A stretch of 64,000 nucleotides of DNA from Paramoeba atlantica (GCA_977017575.1 CDRNVI010000040.1:434001-498000); one strand, 5' to 3'; counted from the stretch's first letter, positions 1 through 10,505 are shown. Notes: generated by a model from the sequence alone, not told the origin. Numbers and translations are program-made.

Positions 1-2
1 GT

Positions 3-656
3 ACGCTGTACGTTCCCGCTAAAATGACGCACGTCTTTCAACCTTGCGACCATTACATAATAGCGAATATGAAGAAAAATTTTGACCGCACATGGAGAAA
101 ATGGGTACAGGGTGTGTACGCTGATGCCACGACATCTATTGAAGAATGCACGGCACGCATATTAACTACATCAATCCCAGTTCTAAGAACCTTGAAATAT
201 CATCAGCTTTCTGTCGCTCTTTCCTCATTAACTCCTTCAACTATACTAAAATCGTTTGGCGTAACAGGTATTTTACGCGCGGTTTATGGCAATACGAATT
301 ATGAGGTTATTTACGACTCTTTGATTCAGACGCTGTCTGCAGAAGAACTCTCGGAAGCTCAAAAAGTCTCAACTGTTATCGTCGGTGACTCAGAAAATGG
401 TGATATGAACGAACCCATTAACACATTGGCCACACCGACTGATACAATACATGAAAATGTGGATACAGATCATCGCGGTGAAGCCCTGGATTATGTTCTT
501 GTAACAAAAATGGGTCGTCCTCCAAAGGAGACGCGAGTTTCTTATCACTCAGCGGAAGAAAGAAAACGTATGCATCGAAGACGACTTCATAAAAAAAGAG
601 TTGCACATAACAATTATCAGTGGTTCTCACGGCGCCGCATAGATTCGGTAGATTAG
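3..656 (+). CDS. C-terminal part of a DDE-type (pogo/jerky-like) transposase-related protein, cut by window edge
   Basis: The frame is open to the left edge, and the first in-frame ATG is at 24, so the true start is probably outside the window. The first visible residues (VPAKMTHVFQPCDHYI) match the 'pPntTh-lQPlD' signature that precedes the last catalytic region of DDE_1 (pogo, Tigger, jerky) transposases. A later SFGVTGI segment resembles the family's 'F-r-tGI' motif. The tail is basic, with a GRPP AT-hook-like motif near residue 163. The upstream DDE residues cannot be seen. It may be a live transposon gene or a host gene derived from one. Unlike the other transposases here it is on the same strand as the host genes and has no visible break. 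Confidence 0.55.
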   Translation, partial: TLYVPAKMTHVFQPCDHYIIANMKKNFDRTWRKWVQGVYADATTSIEECTARILTTSIPVLRTLKYHQLSVALSSLTPSTILKSFGVTGILRAVYGNTNYEVIYDSLIQTLSAEELSEAQKVSTVIVGDSENGDMNEPINTLATPTDTIHENVDTDHRGEALDYVLVTKMGRPPKETRVSYHSAEERKRMHRRRLHKKRVAHNNYQWFSRRRIDSVD

Positions 657-1105
657 CCAATTAGATTATTAGTGCGTGTAGGAGTAAGTGAAGGAAGAAA
701 GAAGGACGGAAGAAAGAAAGAAGGAAGAAGTAAATCAACATTCAAAAATATCAATGAAACAAACATTCTTAATATTTTAAAGTACCAAATGACTACCATT
801 GTGCGTGTATTAATATGATAAAGTATGAAAATAGCGTCAAGTAATTTTAATAGGAAAATATATTTTCTAGTTTCATTGCACGAAAAAATTGGCCCCAATA
901 AAGTTGGTCCACATAAATATTGGTCCGACTTTTTTTTCGAGCTCGAAGGACCAAATTAAAAAAATATCAAATTTTTTACTCGGCCGGTAGGGCGCTCTAC
1001 GAAGATATTTTTGGGCGGAAACTGATTTCTAAAAAAAATGATTTTTGATATAACCCAAAATGACTAATTAGCTTTAATCATCATTAATTGGTACAGTATT
1101 TTTTA
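657..1105. other. AT-rich intergenic region
   Basis: This 450-bp gap has a purine-rich GAAGGAAGAAAG run at 690-730 and two nearby copies of 'TTGGTCC' around 903-930. The stretch 880-960 could be the 3' end of the transposon that supplied the preceding gene, but no matching left end is in the window. No gene was recognised. Confidence 0.4.
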
Positions 1106-2614
1106 ATGACTCACTCAAAACGAAAAAGAGTTCCTCGAATCCGTGTATCCGAGCTTATCTCGGGCACCTCCTCAATAGAGGAAATAGCAACGAGTGAAAT
1201 CCCTCAGAGGGAAGATATGAACGAAGAGGATTCTACTGATTCTGCGTCCGAAGAATGTGAAACATTTGAACATAAGGCTCAACGCGTACATGACATGCTA
1301 CAGAAACAACAGAGGGATGACTTTTCTAGCAACATAGATGAGGACATCATGCGGGATGAAAAGGTGGATATTTTTAGCGTGGTTAATGAAAAAAGTGAAG
1401 CAAAGCCCCTTTCTACTTTGCCGACTCACGTTTTAAGCGCTGACAAAAAAGCTGATACCACAGGAACTATTGAAAATACTAAAAGGCGTATATCTGCTGT
1501 GCTACATGTACTGGCAAACTTCAAGAGCGAAAGATCATTAGAACATCAGCGAAAAGAATACATTGATGTGCTAGTAAAAGATGTTTGTCGACTGTACGAT
1601 TACAACGAGTTTTTGACACGTAAGCTGCTGGAAATTTTGCCACCATCAGAAGTCGTTGAGTTCATCGAGGCCAATGAAAAGGAGAGGCCAGTCACACTAC
1701 GAGTCAATACTTTAAAGTCGCGACGTCGAGAAGTGTCACACGCCCTCGCTCAACGGGGTGTGCACCTTCAAGCCCTGGAAAAATGGACTAATGTGGGGCT
1801 ACAAGTATTCGAGAGCAAAGTTGCAGTCGGGGCAACAGCGGAGTATCTTGCTGGTCATTACATGTTGCAGAGTGCAGTTTCTTTCCTTCCAGTTATCACA
1901 CTGGATCCTCAGCCGAACGAGAAGGTTCTTGACCTTGCAGCAGCTCCCGGTGGAAAGTCGTCCTTTATTGTACAATTAATGGGTGATAGTGGAATGCTGT
2001 TTGCAAATGATGCATCCCGGGCTCGATGTAAATCTCTACAAGCTAATCTGCACCGCATGGGATGCTCTAGAGTTGCAATCACTTCCATGGATGGAAGAAA
2101 ATACCCGAAAATGTATCTAAATTTTTTCGACAAGGTATTACTTGATGCGCCATGTACAGGAACAGGTGTAATATCGCGAGATCGGTCTATAAGAGCTTCT
2201 AAAACGCAAGAAGACTTAGATTATGCAACTGTAATACAAAAAGAATTGCTACTTGCTGCAATCGATTGCTGCAAGGTTGGTGGTACGATCGTTTATTCGA
2301 CGTGCAGTGTTCTGTTTGAAGAAAATGAACAAGTTGCGAATTACGCGCTGAAAAAAAGGAACGTTCAAATTATGGAATCCGAGTTGAAATTTGGGCGTCC
2401 GGGGTTTGACAAAATGCGACAATATCGCTTACATTCCTCTGTCACTAAATGTCGAAGATATTTTCCTCATTTACATAACATGGACGGTTTTTTTGTTTGT
2501 AAATTGCTGAAACTCGAACATACATCAAATGATTCAAATGGTTTACAGAAGACCAATGACAACAATGAACATCGAAAAAGACCTTCTATTAAGGGGGAAA
2601 AGGTTCTAAAATAG
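1106..2614 (+). CDS. NOP2: NOP2-type rRNA (cytosine-5) methyltransferase
   Basis: This 502-aa protein matches the NOP2/NOL1/p120 subfamily, which methylates a cytosine of large-subunit rRNA in the nucleolus and is needed for 60S assembly. Residues 1-150 are charged and low in complexity. The RNA-binding motif RVNTLKSRRRE is near residue 199, the S-adenosylmethionine loop DLAAAPGGK near 276, and the two cysteines of the family are in DAPCTGTG (Cys350) and YSTCS (Cys400), the latter being the expected catalytic one. The C-terminal RRYFPHLHNMDGFF is diagnostic of NOP2 rather than other NSUN members. The ATG at 1106 is the first in the frame; the frame is open a little further upstream without an ATG. 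NOP56 at 46 kb and uL11 at 59 kb belong to the same process. Confidence 0.93.
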   Translation: MTHSKRKRVPRIRVSELISGTSSIEEIATSEIPQREDMNEEDSTDSASEECETFEHKAQRVHDMLQKQQRDDFSSNIDEDIMRDEKVDIFSVVNEKSEAKPLSTLPTHVLSADKKADTTGTIENTKRRISAVLHVLANFKSERSLEHQRKEYIDVLVKDVCRLYDYNEFLTRKLLEILPPSEVVEFIEANEKERPVTLRVNTLKSRRREVSHALAQRGVHLQALEKWTNVGLQVFESKVAVGATAEYLAGHYMLQSAVSFLPVITLDPQPNEKVLDLAAAPGGKSSFIVQLMGDSGMLFANDASRARCKSLQANLHRMGCSRVAITSMDGRKYPKMYLNFFDKVLLDAPCTGTGVISRDRSIRASKTQEDLDYATVIQKELLLAAIDCCKVGGTIVYSTCSVLFEENEQVANYALKKRNVQIMESELKFGRPGFDKMRQYRLHSSVTKCRRYFPHLHNMDGFFVCKLLKLEHTSNDSNGLQKTNDNNEHRKRPSIKGEKVLK

Positions 2615-2935
2615 TGAAGGTGAATAAACTCTCAAGTATATCGGTTAATAAAGATATTAAGTGCGTGTTCAAAGCACAGTACAAATTGACATACTATCGC
2701 ATAATAATTAACATTCATGCTTTTGTCACATTTTTTGTTACAAGGTTCTTACTTTTTTTGAGATTTCTTGACTTAGTTATTGATTTAATACCGAGAAAAA
2801 TCACCTTTCGAGTGAAAGCCTGAGATCTGTTGCATTTCTTCTCCCAAATAATGCTTCTTTATTTGAAAAGATTTGCAGTATACAAAAACATAATTGGTCA
2901 AGCCTTTCCCACAAGTTCATATAATTTTTGGTCCC

Positions 2936-4717
2936 ATGTCCCTTTCCCAAAAACTTCTTCGTCGCAAACCTTTGGGTCACGAACACTCTCTCGGGACGGA
3001 ACTTAAACGAGTTCTCACGTTAGTCGACCTTATCTTTGTTGGTATTGGCGCGACTCTGGGTACAGGCGTGTACACGCTCTTAGGAGTTATTGCACACGAG
3101 TCGACGGGACCCTCCATTGTCATTTCTTTTTTTCTTGCGGGACTGGCGAGCATTTTAAGTGCACTATGCTACTCTGAATTTGCCGCGCGCGTGCCACGGG
3201 CCGGGTCTGTGTACGAGTACAGCTTCGTGACCATGGGAGAAGGAATGGCGTGGTTTGCGGGATGGCAGCTCCTTCTGGAATACATCATTGGCACCTCTGC
3301 CGTGGCGAAAGGTCTTGTGAACTACTTGAATGCTCTGGCAAACAATCGGATTCACGAAGCAATGTTAAACAACCTCGGCTGGAATCTCTCCTCCGAACTT
3401 TCACCCTACCCCGACTTTGTCTCCGCCGGTTTTATCTTGCTGTTGACACTGGTTGTGATGTGCGGAGTCAAGGAATCTGCCACGATGAATAACACCTTGA
3501 CGGGGTTAAATTGTTGTGTGATTCTGTTCACCGTCATCTTGGGTTCCTTCTACGCCGACACGACGAACTTCACGGCCAACTTCAGCCCGTACGGAGTACG
3601 AGGCGTTTTTGAAGGTGCGGCCATCTCCTTCTTCTGTTACGTAGGATTCGACGCCATTGCCACCACCGCGGAAGAGGCAAAGAATCCCAAACGAGATCTC
3701 CCCCTCGCCATTGTCAGCTCACTCTGCATCTGCTGCGTAGGCTACATGGCCTCCGGTCTCATTATCTCCATGCTCCAGCCCTACAACCAGATTGACGTCA
3801 ACGCTCCCCTTGCCACCGCCTTCTCCGCCCACAACGTCCACTGGGCGAAGAACGTCATCGCGGTGGGGGCCGTTTGTGGGTGTTTCAGCAGTCTCCTCAT
3901 GGGCGTAGTCCCGATGCCGCGCATCGCGTACGCCATTGCCAGTGACGGGCTCCTCCCCAAGATGTTCAGCAAGGTCCACCCCCGGTTCCGTACCCCCCAC
4001 GTCTCCGCCTGGGCCACCGGCCTCCTCGCCGCCCTACTCGCCATGATCTTCCCCTACGTCTCCCTGGCCAATCTCATGTCGCTCGGCACACTCATGTGCT
4101 ACGCCGCGGTGTGTGCCTCCGTCCTCGTCCTGCGCTACCGAGAGTACGATGAGGAGTGTGCCGCGGGACCGGCGAAGCCCTCGGACCCCTCCAAGGCCCG
4201 CAGCGCGGTCGACCCCCACACCCGCGCCCAGCTCTCGCGGATCGAGGACCCGAACGCGTGGGTGCCGTTCGCGGGGAGCGTGCTGCCCGCGGTGGACCGG
4301 GCCCGTGGGGGGGTCCGGCTCTGGGGCTGGTCCACCTCCTCCTACGCCGCCTCGTGTGTGCTGATTACGCTCTACACGGGGGCCGCGGTGGTGGTGTGTG
4401 TGGTGTATGTGTGCTACGGGGATAGCGCCGGGCGGGCGTTCTACAGTGTCCTCGGGGTGGGACTGGCGGTGATGGTGTACTGTACGGCCCTGTTGGCGCT
4501 GTTGCCGCAGCGGGTTTCGGAGAAAATGAGTTTCTGCGTGCCGTGGTCGCCGTATATTCCGCTGTTGGCCATGTTGTTCAATGTTTTTCTGCTCATCAAT
4601 CTTCCGTGGTCAACATGGGTGCGGTTCTCTGTGTGGTGTGTGATTGGGTTCGTATTATACGTTTTCTATGGAATCAAAAACAGTGTCATTGCGCATCCCG
4701 AGGATTTGACTCCATAG
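2936..4717 (+). CDS. Cationic amino-acid transporter (CAT / SLC7 family)
   Basis: This 593-aa polytopic membrane protein closely resembles CAT-type permeases of the APC superfamily. The N-terminus has the LLRRK...LTLVDLIFVGIGATLGTGVY block that begins transmembrane segment 1 in animal and plant CATs. It is followed by ESTGPSIVISF, a CYSEFAARVPRAGSVYEYSFVT block and GWQLLLEYIIGTS. A dozen or more hydrophobic segments span the chain, with a long hydrophilic loop around residues 405-460. Uptake of arginine or lysine is the family role; the exact substrate cannot be read. The start is the ATG at 2936. Composition is odd: GC rises through the gene to about 75% near 4200 (the hydrophilic loop) and falls again at the 3' end. 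Confidence 0.9.
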   Translation: MSLSQKLLRRKPLGHEHSLGTELKRVLTLVDLIFVGIGATLGTGVYTLLGVIAHESTGPSIVISFFLAGLASILSALCYSEFAARVPRAGSVYEYSFVTMGEGMAWFAGWQLLLEYIIGTSAVAKGLVNYLNALANNRIHEAMLNNLGWNLSSELSPYPDFVSAGFILLLTLVVMCGVKESATMNNTLTGLNCCVILFTVILGSFYADTTNFTANFSPYGVRGVFEGAAISFFCYVGFDAIATTAEEAKNPKRDLPLAIVSSLCICCVGYMASGLIISMLQPYNQIDVNAPLATAFSAHNVHWAKNVIAVGAVCGCFSSLLMGVVPMPRIAYAIASDGLLPKMFSKVHPRFRTPHVSAWATGLLAALLAMIFPYVSLANLMSLGTLMCYAAVCASVLVLRYREYDEECAAGPAKPSDPSKARSAVDPHTRAQLSRIEDPNAWVPFAGSVLPAVDRARGGVRLWGWSTSSYAASCVLITLYTGAAVVVCVVYVCYGDSAGRAFYSVLGVGLAVMVYCTALLALLPQRVSEKMSFCVPWSPYIPLLAMLFNVFLLINLPWSTWVRFSVWCVIGFVLYVFYGIKNSVIAHPEDLTP

Positions 4718-5363
4718 TTGCGTCCTTTGGATTTTGTTTCTTCATGTATGCGTGTCATAAATATAGTGTTGGGCTATTTACTGATTGATCCTTTAATAAT
4801 GATGTTAGTATGATAGATGACTATGGCTATAATATGATAAAATATCTGAAAATAAGTTTCATTCTTAGTATTTCTCAAAATAAGTGTTCTAATATTCTCG
4901 GTTTCTTTCATAGCTTTAGTATTTTCTATGCATTTATTTTTTTTACTTAGTTTTTTATGCCGTGGAAGGGTTCTTAATATAAGGAGAGAGGTAAGAATTA
5001 AATGAACGACTCTGACTGATTCACCTTCTAATAAATTGTTCGCTTTTAGACTTATAATATCAATCTCTAGTTTTGAATTCTCTCGTCCTTTCCATTTACA
5101 CTTTTGCGTACAACCATAAGCAGTGTATCAAATGGTACGATTGTGCCATTAGATACAAGTTAAATATATTCGACTGCAGTGTCCGAAATGAAAAAGATTT
5201 AATTTCTCCCTGACGAATTTACATAGGCACGTTTAGACATTGATGTCGCAATGATTTTATGTCATCGTAAACCGCACTCAGAGGAGCTCTGATTTTGCCG
5301 TTGCTTACGGTTGACGATGTCGATACTATGTTGTCCTAAAAAAAAGTAAGATAGCAAAAACAA
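4718..5363. other. AT-rich intergenic region
   Basis: This stretch is strongly AT-rich with many short T runs and has no open frame, known repeat or RNA gene that I can recognise. It presumably holds the 3' UTR of the transporter and the 5' UTR of the DUF523 gene. Confidence 0.5.
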
Positions 5364-6164
5364 ATGGGATGCGGGTGTCTAGCCCAAATATGTGATTCAT
5401 GTCTTCCGATATTTGCGGGACTGCTAGATAGTCGTGTACGTCGCTCGCTTACTGGCGCAGTTGTTGACACAAATATTTCAACCGAGATTCAACCGTTTAA
5501 CGTATGTAACTCGTGCAAAGTTAACACCATGAATTTCTTTGAAGACGTTAGGAGAATAACGATCGGCGTAAGCGCTTGTCTTGTGGGTCATCGCGTGGCA
5601 TACGATGGTCGACTACGGCCGCCGAGACTAAAATTCTTATCTCGAGTTTTACCAGCTTTGCCTATTTGTCCAGAATCATTTGGGCTCAAACTAGGTTCAC
5701 CACGTCGTCCTCTTCATCTGGAAATGGGTCACTTACCATCAGGGACGGAGAAGTCAGAAACGTATTCGTCTATGAATCGCGCGCCACAATTGGTGTTTTA
5801 TAGAAATGGGTACCGTGTTACTGTGGATCATGAAATGAAGCAATACGTGTATGAGCGTTTTACATCTGTTTCATCCACAAATCAGCGCATTGATGGGTAT
5901 ATTGGTAAGAGGGGTTCTCCGTCATGCGGTTCACTAGGAAGTGTTGTTTCCGTATCACGACACACAGGCGGAAAGTTACCACGTGATCCATCCATCGGTG
6001 GCAGCTTTGTGGCTGAAATTACAGCCCAACTCGAAATACCTACTTGTGACGCCGAAGATATTGATTCAGGAACGAACAAAGACAAGAGTCTTGCCTTTTG
6101 GGTTGCCGTACTGCGTCTCAAACGGAAACAAACGCTTTTCTCGTCAAGAGATATTATACAGTAA
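5364..6164 (+). CDS. DUF523 (YbbK-like) domain protein with possible acylated N-terminus
   Basis: The 266-aa product carries the DUF523 signatures, a family known mostly from bacteria and of unsettled function. The motif VSACLVGHRVAYDG is near residue 69, ICPESFGLKLGSPRRP near 96, and GKRGSPSCG near 181, so the conserved cysteines are present. The first ATG gives an N-terminus MGCGCLAQICDSC, which fits the Gly2/Cys3 pattern of dual myristoylation and palmitoylation used by kinetoplastids to anchor proteins to membranes. A second ATG at 5529, just before the domain, would remove that tail. The start is therefore uncertain. The gene lies between the transporter and the first LRR gene. A bacterial origin of the family in this lineage is possible but not shown here. 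Confidence 0.75.
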   Translation: MGCGCLAQICDSCLPIFAGLLDSRVRRSLTGAVVDTNISTEIQPFNVCNSCKVNTMNFFEDVRRITIGVSACLVGHRVAYDGRLRPPRLKFLSRVLPALPICPESFGLKLGSPRRPLHLEMGHLPSGTEKSETYSSMNRAPQLVFYRNGYRVTVDHEMKQYVYERFTSVSSTNQRIDGYIGKRGSPSCGSLGSVVSVSRHTGGKLPRDPSIGGSFVAEITAQLEIPTCDAEDIDSGTNKDKSLAFWVAVLRLKRKQTLFSSRDIIQ

Positions 6165-6588
6165 AACGTGTATGATGCACGATTTCAATAGCATTTACAG
6201 ACTGTAACTTACTGTGCTTAGCTTTGACTAAATGCAGTCGTCTACAAATCACCATGAAAAATCTAGGAGAAATAGAGTGTCTACGAAAAAAGGAGACCTT
6301 GCCCCCCAACAGTATTTCATCCCGTGTGAGGCAAGGCAGAGGGAGGCCTTAACCTCCCTGAAAAGTTATAAAGTTAGGTAAGGGGTATAAAGTGAGGTAA
6401 CGTTGGGCAAGGTTCATGCTCATACTGGGTAAACATACAGTAGAGGCACATAAAGATAGAATACAGTGTATAGAGGCAATACCGCGTCTGTAGACCTCCC
6501 CGGGGTCGCGATATTATTCGCAAAAACAAATGCAATTTATATCTTAAGTTTTCAGTATGCTAAAATCCGCATTTTTCTTACATATAAA
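6165..6588. repeat. Intergenic region containing a dispersed repeat (copy 1)
   Basis: From about 6408 to 6516 the sequence matches 16910-16986. Both share the order 'GGTTC..TACTG.GTAAA.ATAC..TAGAGGCA', then 'GAGGCAAT.CCGCGTCTG' and 'TCGCGATATT'. Upstream, 6296-6310 and 6402-6415 form a short inverted pair (CTTGCCC..AAC). The start of the LRR transcript probably lies here. Confidence 0.55.
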
Positions 6589-7320
6589 ATGTTTATGGCT
6601 TCAATTTGGTTACTTCTTCCACTGCTGGGGGCTGAATCACAGGTCCCTCGTAGGCCGGGGAAAGTGCGTGGGTCTCATATGCCCGCCGAGTTTGTTCTTC
6701 CCATAATTATTTCTAACATTGAAAATCCCCCTTCGTCATGGTCGGACCCACACCACGCGTGCACGTGGCCGGGCGTGTTATGTGATGATTTAGCACAGTT
6801 GATTGCGATTAACTGGAGTGGTCGGCAACTTCGCGGGAATATTCGATGGGATGGCCTCCCCTTCTCTTTGTTGCGTCTTGATCTTGGAAAAGATAAATAT
6901 CACTCAAATTTTTTAAAAGGTGATTTTCAACTTTGCACTGTTCCATCTCTGGTTACCAATTTAGATGTCAATGAAAATTTGTATCGTCACACACTGGACA
7001 TGACGTCTCTTCCGGGTGCCGCACAGTCATTTTCATTTCAAAAAAATCGATTCCGGGGCCACGTAGACCTAACAAGCCTTCCAACCGGCCTTCTTGAGCT
7101 CAATCTTTCTCAGAATATGTTTAGTGGAAATTTAAATTTTGAGCATATCCCTTGTGGAATGCGAACGCTACGCCTTGGTCGCAATCGGTTTGAAGGCATT
7201 GTCGATTTTAGCCAACTTCCAAAGGGCATGGTTTTGCTTGACCTGGACGAAAACTACTGTGTGCTCCTCAGTGATAAAGTGCCGAACTTTGTGCATGTTG
7301 GCCTGCAAGTTGAGCTGTAG
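6589..7320 (+). CDS. Secreted leucine-rich-repeat protein, family copy 1
   Basis: The product is 243 aa. The ATG at 6589 begins a signal peptide (MFMASIWLLLPLLGAESQ). It is followed by the family motif PGKVRGSHMP, then an N-terminal LRR cap with SSW..(P)..ACTWPGVLC, the pattern of LRRNT caps in plant receptor kinases. About six LRRs of 22-24 residues follow, each of the form LP..L..L.L..N.F.G. No transmembrane segment or GPI signal is seen at the C-terminus, so the protein is probably secreted or lumenal. Three paralogues lie at 35.2, 56.9 and 58.0 kb. Binding of a protein or glycan ligand is the usual LRR role; the ligand is unknown. Confidence 0.85.
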   Translation: MFMASIWLLLPLLGAESQVPRRPGKVRGSHMPAEFVLPIIISNIENPPSSWSDPHHACTWPGVLCDDLAQLIAINWSGRQLRGNIRWDGLPFSLLRLDLGKDKYHSNFLKGDFQLCTVPSLVTNLDVNENLYRHTLDMTSLPGAAQSFSFQKNRFRGHVDLTSLPTGLLELNLSQNMFSGNLNFEHIPCGMRTLRLGRNRFEGIVDFSQLPKGMVLLDLDENYCVLLSDKVPNFVHVGLQVEL

Positions 7321-7560
7321 TAGTTGTAGTATCTGTAACTGTTTGGTACAGGGGTCCGCATATTCCTGATGAAAGCCTAATTGCACAATGTACGTTGCGC
7401 AAGATGCAACGTGTTATACTATTAAAAAAATGTTATAAAATTTTACAGGTTATAATAACCTGTAGTAAAATACTTGTACACGCATCCTACAAATGTAATT
7501 GGACATCGTTATTGGGGAATAATTTTTCTAATTCCTTTTAATTGATATTGATTTTTTCGG

Positions 7561-7576
7561 CTATTTTTCTCTACAG
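7561..7576 (+). promoter_or_regulatory. Putative trans-splice acceptor for mS34
   Basis: A pyrimidine tract ending in CAG (CTATTTTTCTCTACAG) lies 50 nt before the ATG at 7627. This is the arrangement expected of a spliced-leader acceptor site; no transcript data are available. Confidence 0.5.
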
Positions 7577-7626
7577 CAAGTGCGAAAGAAGTAAACGAGT
7601 ACATAGATTTAGAAACTGACGTATAC

Positions 7627-8385
7627 ATGTCCTGGCAGGGCGGTAGTAGTATTTTTCATAGTAGAACAAAAGGTCGACTGCATACAGGCGCACATCGCCG
7701 TCGAATGCCTTGGTCGTATGTAAAAGAAAAGTTTCCGCGGATTGTATTAAACCAACGTGACCGGACCCTTCTGGACGGATCCGAACTTCCCATAGGCATT
7801 GAACGTGCTGTACAAAAGGACCCCATGGATATCTTAAAATACATTGTTGCTCGCCACGAGTACGACCGAAGTACCGGGGAAACACTTCTACAGATTGCCT
7901 GCAGAATGCCCTGCATGGGCAGGGGGCAAAAATTCTATCGCAAAGAATGGATGGAGGGCACATACGAAAAGTTTGTTACTTTATGTCATGTCTCACCGGA
8001 GCCCAAGAATTGTAAATTAGGCACTGCATTCGGGTATTTAACCTTTCACGGGGAGAGCTCTCTTCGGCCTATCGAAATTGATGCAGCTGATGTTCCGGGT
8101 TGGTATTCTGACTTTGACGCATCGAGGGCCATTCCACATACTGCCGCAGTTCCCGCCCCTGAGAGCATAGGGACCGAAATTCCTATCGACACATCATTGT
8201 ACCGAGTGCGATCCTATCCTTGCTATGAACCACCTCCTCCACCTCAGTACGTCGAACAGCTGCTGAAGGACCGCGGAGTTCTCCCTAGTGTTTTTCCAAG
8301 CAACTCTGATAACAAAGCTGCACAGTCAGATACTGAATCGGCGGATTCTTCAGTGGAATACACACCAAATTACCCACCTTCGTGA
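7627..8385 (+). CDS. MRPS34: Mitochondrial small-subunit ribosomal protein mS34
   Basis: The 252-aa product aligns with mS34 over its core. CRMPCMGRGQKFYRKEW (residues 96-112) corresponds to the human LPLFGLGRLVTRK-W block, and KLGTAFGYLTFHG (residues 130-142) corresponds to the KAWGILTFKG block. Both are followed by an IE....W segment and a P-A-P stretch. The protein would be a structural part of the mitochondrial ribosome. The first 30 residues are basic (RTKGRLHTGAHRRR), consistent with import into the organelle, although the pattern is not a classic presequence. Residues 200-252 are proline- and serine-rich and probably disordered. Confidence 0.8.
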   Translation: MSWQGGSSIFHSRTKGRLHTGAHRRRMPWSYVKEKFPRIVLNQRDRTLLDGSELPIGIERAVQKDPMDILKYIVARHEYDRSTGETLLQIACRMPCMGRGQKFYRKEWMEGTYEKFVTLCHVSPEPKNCKLGTAFGYLTFHGESSLRPIEIDAADVPGWYSDFDASRAIPHTAAVPAPESIGTEIPIDTSLYRVRSYPCYEPPPPPQYVEQLLKDRGVLPSVFPSNSDNKAAQSDTESADSSVEYTPNYPPS

Positions 8386-8588
8386 GTCCTACGTTTTCTT
8401 TTGAAGAGACACGTCCGTAAGAAGAAATTTATTGTGTACTGATAATCTACAACCTAAATAAACAACACTCCAAAGAAAGTATTTAATCGCGTGTATTCCA
8501 CTACATTTTTCATGCTGTTGAGTTCATCTTCAGAAGCGAGTCGTTATACATAACTTTCTTTGCATACAATAAGATTGTCAGAACTTAA

Positions 8589-10505
8589 ATGACTCGCACT
8601 GAAGTTTACAGCCGGCACTCGCAAAAAGAAAGTGAGGAAGATCTCACACGAATTGCAATTGTGAATCCCGATCGATGCAAACCGAAAAAATGTAAACTGG
8701 AGTGTAAAAAATCGTGTCCTGTCGTCCGCGGTGGTCAGTTATGTATAGAAGTCACGGCATTGGATAAAGTTGCAAAAATTTCAGAAGAGCTTTGCATTGG
8801 GTGCGGCATCTGTCCAAAGAAATGTCCTTTCCAAGCGATTAGTATTATTAATCTTCCTAAAAACGTTTCACGATTTACTACACACCGGTACGGACCTAAT
8901 ACTTTTAAGCTGCATCGTCTGCCCTTGCCTCGGCGAGGCCAAGTGCTAGGCCTTGTTGGTGCCAATGGTACAGGGAAATCAACAGCTCTTAAAATTTTAC
9001 AAGGAAAAATTAAGCCCAATCTTGGAAAATTCGATTCTCCACCCACGTGGGTTGACATTTTAAAATATTTTCGTGGTTCCGAGCATCAAGCCTACTTTCA
9101 AAGTCTTGTAGAAGAGAGGTGTATTTCATCCTCAAAAATACAGTACGTAGATGAGCTACCGCGTCTTATCAACGGTACAGTGCGAGATGTGCTCACATCT
9201 CAAGATGAACGAGGTGAAATGGAAAAATACGTAAAAGAGCTTCATCTTGAGTCTGTTCTTGACCGGAATATTTCAGTCCTTTCAGGTGGGGAGCTCCAGC
9301 GGTTCGCCATAGCACTGACATGTTTGGCAAAGGCCGATGTCTATATGTTCGACGAACCCTCCTCGTACCTTGACATCAAACAGCGTCTTTTCGTTGCCCG
9401 CATCATTCGAGACATGGCGACTGAGGACTCGTATGCCATAGTTGTGGAACATGATCTTGCTGTTCTAGACTATATGTCGGACTTTATTTGCGTTCTTTAT
9501 GGCACACCGGGTGCATATGGTGTAGTGACTATGCCTTTTGGCGTGAAGGACGGCATCAATGTCTTCTTGGACGGTTTTGTACCAACCGAGAACCTTCGGT
9601 TTCGGGAGGAAGGACTGACCTTTCGAATGCTAGAGAGCAATAGTGAGGAGATATACAGCAAACGACATGCACGTTACAAATATCCTGGCATGGAAAAGAC
9701 TATGGGTAAAGATGGATTTAAGCTTTCCGTTTCTTCAGGCACGTTTACTGATTCAGAATGCATCGTTTTGCTGGGGGAAAATGGAACTGGAAAAACTACT
9801 TTTATTCGTCTGCTAGCAGGGATTGAAAAGGCTGACGATGCAGATGTTGAACTTCCTCGCATGGTTGTGTCCTACAAGCCCCAGAAAATTGCACCTAAGT
9901 TTCAAGGAACTGTTCGAGAGCTCCTCGAAAAAAAGATATATGCGGCTCTTAATCACGCACAGTTTCAAACGGATGTAACTCGACCATTGCGTATTGATGA
10001 ACTTATGGATCTCGCGGTATTAAATCTCTCAGGGGGTGAACTACAGCGCGTAGCCATTGTTCTTGCCCTCGGAACACCTGCTGACGTATATTTACTCGAC
10101 GAGCCTTCGGCGTACCTCGACAGTGAACAACGGTTAAATGCGTCAAAAGTTATAAAGCGCTTTATACTGCATTCAAAAAAGAGCGCTTTTGTCGTAGAAC
10201 ATGATTTTATTATGGCTTCATATCTTGCTGACAAAGTCATTGTGTACACAGGGGAACCAGGTCGTAAGTGCCATGCCGGCTCTCCAATGTCTATGATGGA
10301 AGGAATGAATACGTTTCTTCGGCAACTAGGTGTCACAATCCGAAGTGATCCTATGAATTTTAGGCCTCGAGTAAATAAAAACGGATCGGTCAAGGATCGT
10401 GAACAAAAAGAAAGTGGCAATTATTTTTTTTCTGAAGCGAATATGGGCGGAAATACGAAAACAAATAAAAACGAAAAACCGATGCACAAATCTGGAGAGG
10501 ATTAA
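8589..10505 (+). CDS. ABCE1: ABCE1 / RLI1 ribosome-recycling ATPase
   Basis: This 638-aa protein has the full ABCE1 architecture. The N-terminus (residues 24-85) holds eight cysteines of two [4Fe-4S] clusters, including [12 protein letters not shown]. The first nucleotide-binding domain has Walker [10 protein letters not shown] at residue 124, signature LSGGELQR, and Walker B with DEPSSYLD; the second has GENGTGKTT at residue 396, LSGGELQR and DEPSAYLD. Both H-loops are present (VVEHD and VEHDF). It splits terminated 80S ribosomes into subunits in the cytosol. A lineage-specific hydrophilic tail of about 45 residues follows the conserved end and is rich in Lys and Asn. Confidence 0.97.
   Translation: MTRTEVYSRHSQKESEEDLTRIAIVNPDRCKPKKCKLECKKSCPVVRGGQLCIEVTALDKVAKISEELCIGCGICPKKCPFQAISIINLPKNVSRFTTHRYGPNTFKLHRLPLPRRGQVLGLVGANGTGKSTALKILQGKIKPNLGKFDSPPTWVDILKYFRGSEHQAYFQSLVEERCISSSKIQYVDELPRLINGTVRDVLTSQDERGEMEKYVKELHLESVLDRNISVLSGGELQRFAIALTCLAKADVYMFDEPSSYLDIKQRLFVARIIRDMATEDSYAIVVEHDLAVLDYMSDFICVLYGTPGAYGVVTMPFGVKDGINVFLDGFVPTENLRFREEGLTFRMLESNSEEIYSKRHARYKYPGMEKTMGKDGFKLSVSSGTFTDSECIVLLGENGTGKTTFIRLLAGIEKADDADVELPRMVVSYKPQKIAPKFQGTVRELLEKKIYAALNHAQFQTDVTRPLRIDELMDLAVLNLSGGELQRVAIVLALGTPADVYLLDEPSAYLDSEQRLNASKVIKRFILHSKKSAFVVEHDFIMASYLADKVIVYTGEPGRKCHAGSPMSMMEGMNTFLRQLGVTIRSDPMNFRPRVNKNGSVKDREQKESGNYFFSEANMGGNTKTNKNEKPMHKSGED

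Noticed and set aside
2614-2823. A 69-codon frame right after NOP2
   Set aside because: It starts at a GTG overlapping the stop of NOP2 and encodes a low-complexity AT-rich peptide; probably 3' UTR.
2894-2935. N-terminal extension of the transporter from a non-ATG codon
   Set aside because: The in-frame ATG at 2936 begins the part similar to CAT transporters; the same logic was applied to NOP2, MTHFS, NOP56 and the LRR genes.
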